Shown piece after piece: positions 1 through 6,624 of a DNA stretch of 55,017 bases. Every line of letters begins with the position of its first letter. The first letter of the stretch is position 1. The notes under the pieces are model-generated. The model did not search any database. It was not told where the DNA came from and saw nothing but the letters and a program-made list of their open reading frames with translations. The stretch is from Methanobacteriales archaeon HGW-Methanobacteriales-1 (GTDB taxonomy: Archaea > Methanobacteriota > Methanobacteria > Methanobacteriales > Methanobacteriaceae): the NCBI GenBank assembly GCA_002839705.1, contig PGYO01000013.1:1-55017 (forward strand). Reading direction: 5' to 3'. Made by a program: the position numbers and the translations under genes.

Positions 1-1
1 T

Positions 2-1144
2 CATCTAGTTATTAGTCTTAGTAATCTGGGCCCTAAAGCGTGTGATGCTAAGTTGAATTATAAGATTCCAGTGGGTTTGAAGTTATTATCTTCTCAAGGG
101 CCGGGGGCCTATGATGAGGTTACTGGTGTGTGGAATGCTGGTTTGTTGTTGGTGAATGATAGTGTTAGTTTGGATTTGGTTTTGCAGGCCACTAATATTG
201 GTTATTTTGTGAATATGGTGAGTGTTTATGGTGATTTAACCAGTACACATGCCGTGCCCGCGAAGCCGATTGTTAAGGTTTTTAATGGAAAGTGGAAGTC
301 TACTGCGGCCATGAGTGATTCTAATAATGGGAATAATGTGGCTAGTTTTATTTTAGATGTTAGGACTATTAATGCTCCAAGTACTGGTAGTTTTGATTAT
401 AAGTGGCCTGATGATGTGCCTCCGGTGCCGGATGGTCCTATTAAGCCACAATCTCCTCAGGATTCTAAGGATCCTCAGAAACCTCAGGATCCTCCTAAAC
501 CATCTAAACCTTCAAATGATCAATTACCTAGGGATATTAATAGTGTGCGTGATATTGTAAGTGGTACGTCTGATGCAAAATTGGCTGATTGGAATTTAGA
601 GGTTGTGCCGCCTGCTCCAGATGACTGGGAAACATTATCTAACATGCTTGATGTTGCTATGGAGTTGTTATATTTCGCTAATATTGCTAGAACGCCAGGA
701 TCAAATGAATATTTGCAGGAAGTAAAAAATGGGATGATGAATGCCATGAATGGAATAAAAATGGCTTCAGAATATTTCATAAAAGATCCCAGACAAGCAT
801 TAAGATTTTTAAAAGAATCATTCATGAATTCTGGCGAAAAAGATATTATTAAGAAGTTTTGGAAGAGTGAAAGCAATTTTAAGCTGGATCCGAATATAGC
901 TCAAAAAATCCTAGTAGACAAACTTTGTTCTAAATATCCTTGGGCTGAAGGTAAAATAAGAAATGTATTTGGGCTTTTAAGCTCAGCACAATTTGCTTTG
1001 GATCCTATTGCTATTTGGAAAGCTTGGGGTGAATTATTATCTGGTTTAATGGAAAACAAAGACCAAATAACTGAAATGAATATTATGGATATCATAAATG
1101 CTATTTTAACTACACTTAACCCGATACCAATACCAATTCCATAA
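2..1144 (+). CDS. Surface protein with DUF11-like domain and variable C-terminal tip (5' end outside window)
   Basis: The frame is open from base 2, so the true start lies upstream; the first in-window start codon (TTG at 53) is internal. Visible order: a DUF11-like beta-sandwich repeat (about residues 1-125), a Pro/Lys/Asp-rich linker, a short motif (NDQLPRDINSVRDIVSG then DAKLADW, bases about 512-600), and a mainly helical tip of about 180 residues ending in an alternating Ile/Pro tail. DUF11 repeats are typical of exported archaeal surface proteins, so I infer that the complete protein is exported and that the tip is the exposed or delivered end. The tip is homologous to the one at 4447-5703 and unlike the one at 3098-3674. 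A zinc-ribbon paralogue follows 73 bases downstream. The tip's function is not recognisable from sequence; toxin is a hypothesis based on layout. Confidence 0.8.
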   Translation, partial: HLVISLSNLGPKACDAKLNYKIPVGLKLLSSQGPGAYDEVTGVWNAGLLLVNDSVSLDLVLQATNIGYFVNMVSVYGDLTSTHAVPAKPIVKVFNGKWKSTAAMSDSNNGNNVASFILDVRTINAPSTGSFDYKWPDDVPPVPDGPIKPQSPQDSKDPQKPQDPPKPSKPSNDQLPRDINSVRDIVSGTSDAKLADWNLEVVPPAPDDWETLSNMLDVAMELLYFANIARTPGSNEYLQEVKNGMMNAMNGIKMASEYFIKDPRQALRFLKESFMNSGEKDIIKKFWKSESNFKLDPNIAQKILVDKLCSKYPWAEGKIRNVFGLLSSAQFALDPIAIWKAWGELLSGLMENKDQITEMNIMDIINAILTTLNPIPIPIP

Positions 1145-1217
1145 TTTTTATCCTTAACTTAAATAGTATTATTATTAATCATATCAATATTCAAATAACA
1201 ATTAGTGTGGGATTAAT

Positions 1218-2186
1218 ATGGTGAAAACTTGGATGAAAATTATAAATAGTACTTTTGACTTAAAGGATAAAATTAATGCGTCCTTGGGTCGCGAAACTCG
1301 CGTAGAGTGGAATAAACGTAAACTTGATGAATATTTTATTTATTTGAGAGGTTTAGAGTTTCAGGGCTTGGATGGCATTTTAGATGAGGCTGTTTTTTTA
1401 TGGGAGTCTGGCTTGTATAAGCAATTTATGTTGTCATATGAGCCAAGCTTTAAGGTTGCGACTGAAAGAGTTTTTACCGAGGAAGAGGCTTTAAAAAATC
1501 GTTTATTATCTTTGGCAAGAGAATACTTATCTCCAAGTGGTGCCAGAACGGTTTCTTTAAAAATCACAGATCAGAATGTTTTCAAATCTTTACATAATAT
1601 GATTGAAACAGCTTATTTTTTTAATTATCAGTCTTCTTTCATATGGAACGATATTTTAAATATATATTTTGGAGGTTTACCTGAAAGGCTGATTTTAGGA
1701 TTAGAAAAATTTGATGAGTTTTCACATACTCCTCAACCTACTAATGAGTTTTTCCAGAAACTTGCTAAAACTCAGATAACACAAAAAGACACCTATGATT
1801 TAAATCAAAAAATGTTTTTTCTATTAATGCATATCGAAGATACAATTTTTGGACATAACTTTGGGGACTTTAATGAGGAATATCGACCAACAGAAGGCCA
1901 TTTCATTCGTTTATTAGCGGGTTGTAGTGCGGCTCATAATAATCGTGAATTCACAGCCCCTGAAGATATTATAATGGCTTATAAAACTTTTTTTAAGCTT
2001 ATTAAAACTGATATTACTGTTTATAAGGCTCCTCAGAGTATTATTGATTCTATTCCGGAGTTCACAGGTTATTTGGTTTGTGATAAGTGTGGTGTTTCTC
2101 ATGGCCTGGGCCCAGATGATTCTCCTGAGGATTATTCTGATGTTTGTGATTGTGGTGGTCATTTAGTTTATAAAGATAGTATTTAG
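1218..2186 (+). CDS. Helical protein with C-terminal zinc ribbon; candidate partner/immunity protein (B1)
   Basis: A 322-residue protein with no signal peptide or membrane segment, so probably cytoplasmic. The body is helical and homologous to the 247-residue proteins at 2347 and 3690: all share an N-terminal region with an SGLY/SGIY motif, an FFQKL motif, and a segment with AGCS/SGCS followed by (I/L)xAYKT(F/L)FK(L/I)I(K/R)TDI. B1 adds a C-terminal zinc ribbon (CDKCG ... CDCGG, last 40 residues). The start could be ATG 1218 or GTG 1221; the related gene at 5764 starts at the position matching 1221, and a GTGGGAT ribosome site precedes both. It lies 73 bases after a surface-protein tip gene, as its paralogue does at 5764. 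Family function is unknown to me; immunity protein, chaperone or regulator are all possible. Confidence 0.75.
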   Translation: MVKTWMKIINSTFDLKDKINASLGRETRVEWNKRKLDEYFIYLRGLEFQGLDGILDEAVFLWESGLYKQFMLSYEPSFKVATERVFTEEEALKNRLLSLAREYLSPSGARTVSLKITDQNVFKSLHNMIETAYFFNYQSSFIWNDILNIYFGGLPERLILGLEKFDEFSHTPQPTNEFFQKLAKTQITQKDTYDLNQKMFFLLMHIEDTIFGHNFGDFNEEYRPTEGHFIRLLAGCSAAHNNREFTAPEDIIMAYKTFFKLIKTDITVYKAPQSIIDSIPEFTGYLVCDKCGVSHGLGPDDSPEDYSDVCDCGGHLVYKDSI

Positions 2187-2189
2187 TCG

Positions 2190-2300
2190 TTTTTCTCATG
2201 ATGGTGTTCTTAAATCGGATGTAATATCTGGTCCGTCTCCTTTTGGTTTGTGTTTTGATAGTTATGGTAAGTTATGGATTTGGATGGGAGTATATTCGCC
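2190..2300 (+). pseudogene. Scrap of surface beta-propeller gene
   Basis: This piece starts just after the stop of the gene at 1218-2186 and reads FSHDGVLKSDVIS...FDSYGKLWI, matching the propeller of the surface protein at 54800-54925. Bases 2193-2229 are identical to 54803-54839. The copy then loses an ATGGAT unit and one G, shifting the frame, and runs to a stop (TAG near 2325). It has no start codon or domain of its own. It is best read as debris left by recombination with a full surface-protein gene. Confidence 0.8.
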
Positions 2301-2346
2301 GGAATTTTATAATAAAAAATCTTAGATATTAAATAATGGGGGTCAT

Positions 2347-3090
2347 ATGTTGTTAAATGCTAAGTTTCGTAAGCCTTCACGTGAGAATTTTGGGTATTAT
2401 GAATTGAAAAAGTTGAAGAATAAATATCCTGATGAGGATATCGATGGCTTGGTGGTTCTTTTAATCGAGTTGTTAGATTCAGGTATTTATTTTGACTTAT
2501 TTGATATTTTTTCTAATTGGAAAGAGCCTGTTTCGGCTATGAGTGATAATAGTTTAGAAATTGCTAGTGAAAGTTATCTTTTGACTCTTGCACATGAAAA
2601 TCTCAATCATAAGCCAGGCATTTTTTCTTCAGATCTCATTAATTATCCGATGTTTTATTATTTCTTTCCATTTTTGGAATGGATCTATTCCATGAATTTA
2701 GAAAGAGATTTAATGCCTGATGATGTTTTAAATTTATTTAAAAGTGGTTTGGGTGAAAAAATCACATTTTATTTATTGGATTTTGATAGAATAGAAGAAA
2801 ATCCTGAAATTACTAATGATTTCTTTCAGAAATTAAAAAAAATCAAATGGGAAAATAGGAAAACTAAAGATTTTTATTCTAGGATGGAACGAGTTTTAAG
2901 ATTCCATGCTTTTAATGGATATGGCGTTAAAGAAGCCTCTTTTCTTACAACTCAAATGGATATAATCCTATTTTTATCAGGATGCAGCTCCGTTAAAGAG
3001 AACAGACAAAAAATAATAACTGAAGACGTTTTAATAGCATATAAAACCTTATTTAAAATCATTAGAACCGATATTTCTAAATTAATTTAG
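2347..3090 (+). CDS. Helical cytoplasmic-type protein without zinc ribbon (C1)
   Basis: A 247-residue protein starting at ATG 2347 behind a GGGGGT ribosome site. It is a close paralogue of the protein at 3690-4430 (shared FGYYELKKLK start, FLEWVYSM/FLEWIYSM centre, AYxTLFKIIRTDISKLI end) and a more distant one of the zinc-ribbon proteins at 1218 and 5764. No signal peptide, membrane helix or catalytic motif is visible. It is preceded by the propeller scrap and followed by a surface-tip fragment, so it has no intact tip gene directly upstream. If the family are immunity proteins, this would be an orphan immunity gene, as is common at polymorphic toxin loci. Function not recognised. Confidence 0.7.
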   Translation: MLLNAKFRKPSRENFGYYELKKLKNKYPDEDIDGLVVLLIELLDSGIYFDLFDIFSNWKEPVSAMSDNSLEIASESYLLTLAHENLNHKPGIFSSDLINYPMFYYFFPFLEWIYSMNLERDLMPDDVLNLFKSGLGEKITFYLLDFDRIEENPEITNDFFQKLKKIKWENRKTKDFYSRMERVLRFHAFNGYGVKEASFLTTQMDIILFLSGCSSVKENRQKIITEDVLIAYKTLFKIIRTDISKLI

Positions 3091-3097
3091 TTATAGG

Positions 3098-3674
3098 GTG
3101 CTAGAGATTATTAATGCTTTGAAGTCTCTAGTACTTTATGATATCAGTATTAAAGATAAGCAGCCAGATCTTGAGCCTCCATGGGATCCACAACCAAAAG
3201 TATCTAATGATCAGTTGCCGGGGGATATTCGCAGCATAAGAGATGTTGTAAGTGGAGTAAAAGATGCTAAAATAGCAGACTGGACACTAAATCCATTTAA
3301 TGATGATACTGATATGAATGCATCCCATGTTGATGTACCGGATTGGGCATATAAAAATCGGAATACTACAGGCATTATCTTCCACATGGCTATATCTGTC
3401 ATATTTGGGTTATTCACTTAAAAAATTCATTGAAAAATCAGTTTTAGACTTTTTCATTGAATATGGGTTTTATGTTACTCCAAATCTTCAGGAAATGCTA
3501 CTTACTCCAATCACTGGTTTTGGTTCAATGAATGTAATCGGTCTTGGTTTAAGAAATTTAGCAGTAATGGTTCCAGCTTTAGAACCTTATATTGTACCTG
3601 TAACAGATATTTTAGATCAATTAACGTTAATGGATGTAGTCCAAAAATTTAATGAACTTTTAAGTAAAAAATAG
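3098..3674 (+). pseudogene. Frameshifted orphan surface-protein tip cassette (second tip class)
   Basis: Translation from GTG 3098 gives a short VLYDIS stretch (matching the end of the propeller region near 52905 in the large surface gene), then directly a short proline linker and the conserved NDQLPGDIRSIRDVVSG...DAKIADW motif. The DUF11 domain is missing. After the motif the sequence differs from the tips at 1144 and 5703. The first frame stops at 3421; a second frame, open through about 3395 to 3674, continues sensibly (helical, hydrophobic LTPITGFGS and LRNLAVMVPALEPYIVPVTD segments). A single indel between about 3330 and 3395 would explain this. No signal peptide. The gene at 3690 follows after 15 bases. 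I read it as a displaced, now broken, tip module. Confidence 0.7.
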
Positions 3675-3689
3675 GAATGGTGTTGATTA

Positions 3690-4430
3690 ATGTCTTTTAG
3701 AGAAAAATTACGAATTCCTTCAAATAGGGATTTTGGTTATTATGAATTAAAAAAATTGAAGGCTAAGTATCCTAATGTGGATGTGGATGGCTTTGTAGAT
3801 GATTTAATGGATGTTATTGATTCTGGACTTTATGAAAAATTATTTGATGTTTATGTTAATTGGGACGAACCGGTTCCATTAGACAGTCCGTTGAGTAATG
3901 AAATCGCTTTTGAAAGCCCAATTTTAGTTTTGGCTTCGAAAAATTTAAGGAAGAAATCCCTTATTTCGTCTGATGTGATACACTTCAGTACATTTTATTT
4001 TTTCCTACCATTTTTAGAATGGGTATATTCTATGAGTTTAGGCCGTAAATTAGACTTGAAAGACGTTAAAATACTTTTTACAAGCACTATTCCTGAAAAA
4101 ATTGCTTTAAATTTGCTTGATTTTGATAAAGTAAAGAATAACAATGAAGTTACTCCTGAGTTTTTTAATAGTCTCAAAGAGTTAAAATGGGAAAATAATA
4201 AGATTAAAGATTTTTATAAAAGAACAGAGAAGTTATCTGGGTTTTTTATTTTTAGAGAGGAGGATATGAAGGAAAATTCATTTATAGTACACCAAAAACG
4301 AATTATAATATTTTTAGCGGGCTGTTCAGCCGTAAAAAAAGGAGAAAGTGTTATAAATATAGATGATATTATTCTAGCCTATGAAACCTTATTTAAGATT
4401 ATTAGAACGGATATATCTAAATTAATTTAG
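3690..4430 (+). CDS. Helical cytoplasmic-type protein without zinc ribbon (C2)
   Basis: A 246-residue paralogue of the protein at 2347-3090, starting at ATG 3690 behind a GGTG ribosome site. The two proteins end in the same IIRTDISKLI. No signal peptide, membrane helix or zinc ribbon is seen. It lies 15 bases after the frameshifted second-class tip cassette, as zinc-ribbon paralogues lie after first-class tips at 1218 and 5764; tip class and partner class thus co-vary in this array. On that basis I infer it is the partner of the second tip class. Biochemical function is unknown. Confidence 0.7.
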   Translation: MSFREKLRIPSNRDFGYYELKKLKAKYPNVDVDGFVDDLMDVIDSGLYEKLFDVYVNWDEPVPLDSPLSNEIAFESPILVLASKNLRKKSLISSDVIHFSTFYFFLPFLEWVYSMSLGRKLDLKDVKILFTSTIPEKIALNLLDFDKVKNNNEVTPEFFNSLKELKWENNKIKDFYKRTEKLSGFFIFREEDMKENSFIVHQKRIIIFLAGCSAVKKGESVINIDDIILAYETLFKIIRTDISKLI

Positions 4431-4446
4431 AGGATTAAAGACTTAA

Positions 4447-5703
4447 ATTCTCATAATTTATGATATTAGTGTTAATGCTTTGAATACAACTAGTGAGGCC
4501 ACGGATTTGGCCGTGAATATCACGGGTAATGCTAGTAGTTTAGGTATTGGTGATACGGTTCATTTGATTATTAGTCTTAGCAATATGGGCCCTAAAAATA
4601 GTGATGCTAAGTTGAATTATAAGATTCCGGTGGGTTTGAAGTTATTATCTTCTCAAGGGCCAGGGGCCTACGATTCGGCCAGTGGTGTGTGGAATGCCGG
4701 TTTATTATTAGTTAATGATAGTGTTAGTTTGGATTTGATGTTGCAGGCCACAAATATTGGTTATTTTGTGAATACAGTGAGTGTTTATGGTGATTTAACC
4801 AGCACCCATGCTACTAAACCTATTGTTAAGATTTTCAATGGTAAGTGGAGATCCACCGCGTCCATGGCTGATTTTAATAGTGGGAATAATATGGCCACTT
4901 ATAATATTGATGTTAGATCTCCGACTAATCCTAAACCTAACCATGAATATAAGTGGCCTGATTTGCCAGATCCGACCCCTAAGCCTCAACCTCATCCAAA
5001 TCCTAAGCCAGAACCTCAACCAGATCCTGAGCCTAAACCACCATGGGACTCTCAACCTAATATAAATAATGATCAACTACCTCGAGACATAAATAGTGTT
5101 AGAGATGTTGTAAACGGAGTAAAAGATGCTAAAATAGCAAATTGGAATATGACTCTAGATTCTCCAATTGATAAGAATGAATTATTATCTTATGCTATTG
5201 ATATAGCTGCAGAATTGATTTATATTGGTGCAATGGTGGGAACTCCGGGATCTGGTGAATACTTACAACAAGTCAAAAATGGAATGATAGAAGCAGGAGC
5301 TGCTTTAAAAATGGCTGCAGAATATTTTATAAAAGACCCCCGACAGGATTTTAGATTACTAAAAAGGTCTTTTAAGAATGTTGGTGAGAATGAAAATCAG
5401 TTAAAATTTTTGGATGATTTTTCTAAGAATACATTTAGAATAGATCCAAACATTGCTCAGAAGTTAGTAGGGGATGCTTTATGTGAGATTTTCCCGAAGC
5501 AAGCTGGAAAAATAAAAGTTTTCTTTAATGTAATGGGCCCTGCACAATTCCTCTTAGATCCATTAGAAATTTGGAAATCTTGGGGGGAAGTGGTATACAG
5601 TCTCTTTGTGGACGGATTTGGTCAGGGTGACTATGGTAAAGTCGTAGATAACTTCTGGGAAGCATTAGATCAAACTTTTAATCATCCTCTTCCAGGTACA
5701 TAA
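4447..5703 (+). CDS. Surface-protein 3' cassette: DUF11-like domain, Pro linker, variable tip; no signal peptide
   Basis: The frame is open from 4447 (after a TAA at 4444); the first usable start is TTG 4480. The first residues (IIYDISVNAL) match the propeller/DUF11 junction of the large surface protein, so this is a 3' part of such a gene rather than a complete one. A DUF11-like domain follows, almost the same as in the gene at 2-1144, then a P-x-P-rich linker, the NDQLPRDINSVRDVVNG...DAKIANW motif, and a helical first-class tip (TPGSGEYLQ, EYFIKDPRQ, DPNIAQK, IWKSWGE). There is no signal peptide and no convincing ribosome site, so the gene may be silent or a donor for recombination. It is followed 60 bases later by a zinc-ribbon partner gene. 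Confidence 0.7.
   Translation: MLIIYDISVNALNTTSEATDLAVNITGNASSLGIGDTVHLIISLSNMGPKNSDAKLNYKIPVGLKLLSSQGPGAYDSASGVWNAGLLLVNDSVSLDLMLQATNIGYFVNTVSVYGDLTSTHATKPIVKIFNGKWRSTASMADFNSGNNMATYNIDVRSPTNPKPNHEYKWPDLPDPTPKPQPHPNPKPEPQPDPEPKPPWDSQPNINNDQLPRDINSVRDVVNGVKDAKIANWNMTLDSPIDKNELLSYAIDIAAELIYIGAMVGTPGSGEYLQQVKNGMIEAGAALKMAAEYFIKDPRQDFRLLKRSFKNVGENENQLKFLDDFSKNTFRIDPNIAQKLVGDALCEIFPKQAGKIKVFFNVMGPAQFLLDPLEIWKSWGEVVYSLFVDGFGQGDYGKVVDNFWEALDQTFNHPLPGT
4560..4918 (+). repeat. Long direct repeat of DUF11 coding sequence (other copy 1-365)
   Basis: Bases 4560-4918 align with 1-365 at high identity, with long identical runs and one 6-base length difference near 4810 (copy one has extra GCCGTGCCCGCG-type sequence near 250-262). 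The similarity fades in the proline linker, returns at the pre-tip motif and stays protein-level in the tip. Near-identity at synonymous sites suggests recent duplication or gene conversion. Confidence 0.85.
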
Positions 5704-5763
5704 ATAATAAATGTCAAATCAATATTATAAATTATTACAAATCAATATTATGGGGGGATTATT

Positions 5764-6624
5764 TTGAAAACTTGGATGAAATTTCTGAATTCGACTTTTG
5801 ATTTTAAAGATAAAATCAACTCTTCTTTGGGTAGAGAGACTAGAGTTGATTGGAATAATAGAAAGCTTAAAGAATATTCGGAATATCTGAGGAATTTAAA
5901 AATAAAAAATTTAGATATTATTTTAGATGAATTAATGAATAACTGGAGGTCTGGCTTTTATAAAGAGTTAATGTTATCATTTGTTGCTGATAAGGATGAT
6001 ACTAGGTTTCTGACTTTTGATGAGTTATATAATAATCGTTTACTTGTCTTAGCAGCTGAAAATTTATCTAAAACAAATCTTAAGACTATTGCTTTCAGTA
6101 AAACAGATCTAAATGTTTTTAAGACTATGCAACCTTTCATTGACACAATATATTTCATGAATATTGGCCATAAATTTACGTGGGAAGATGTTTTGAATAC
6201 CTTCTTCAATGGCCTAGATGCAAGACTAATGTTTGGATTAGATAAATTCGATGAACTAAAAGATGCTCCAGAACCTACAGCTGAATTTTTTCAGAAATTA
6301 GGCGAAACACAAATAGCAAGCAAGGCAACATCTGACTTATACATGAAATTAACACTTTTACAGATGCATATAGAAGATGACATATTTGGCATTAATTCTG
6401 ATGATGTAATAATGGCCTATAAGACTTTTTTGAAGTTAATTAAAACTGATATTACAGTTTATAAGGCTCCTCAGAGTATTATTGATTCTATGCATGAGTT
6501 CACGGGGGCTCTGGTTTGTGATAAGTGTGTTGTTTCTCATGGAATGGGTCCAGAGGATTCTCCGGATGATTTTGAGAATACTTGTGAATGCGGTGGCCAT
6601 TTAATTTATAAAAAGGAAATTTAA
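5764..6624 (+). CDS. Helical protein with C-terminal zinc ribbon (B2), internally shortened
   Basis: A 286-residue paralogue of the protein at 1218-2186, starting at TTG 5764 after a strong GGGGGG ribosome site. The bodies align throughout, but this copy lacks about 36 residues before VIMAYKTF, exactly the segment with the conserved AGCS motif. The zinc ribbon is kept (CDKCV ... CECGG), though the usual Gly after the second Cys is Val. It follows a first-class tip cassette by 60 bases, the same arrangement as 1144/1218. Its last 4 bases overlap the convergent sepS gene. Function unknown; the deletion could mean this copy is decaying or that the segment is dispensable. Confidence 0.75.
   Translation: MKTWMKFLNSTFDFKDKINSSLGRETRVDWNNRKLKEYSEYLRNLKIKNLDIILDELMNNWRSGFYKELMLSFVADKDDTRFLTFDELYNNRLLVLAAENLSKTNLKTIAFSKTDLNVFKTMQPFIDTIYFMNIGHKFTWEDVLNTFFNGLDARLMFGLDKFDELKDAPEPTAEFFQKLGETQIASKATSDLYMKLTLLQMHIEDDIFGINSDDVIMAYKTFLKLIKTDITVYKAPQSIIDSMHEFTGALVCDKCVVSHGMGPEDSPDDFENTCECGGHLIYKKEI

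Noticed and set aside
2193-2229. 37-bp perfect repeat with 54803-54839 as a phage or plasmid attachment site
   Set aside because: The match lies inside longer coding similarity to the surface propeller gene, and no integrase or tRNA end is involved.
3330-3421. Programmed frameshift in the second-class tip
   Set aside because: No slippery heptamer with a following structure is obvious, and the cassette also lacks a start and signal; decay is simpler.
4795-5076. Minus-strand reading frame opposite the proline linker
   Set aside because: Arg/Trp/Leu-rich translation is the mirror of the P-x-P repeat codons; shadow of the real gene.
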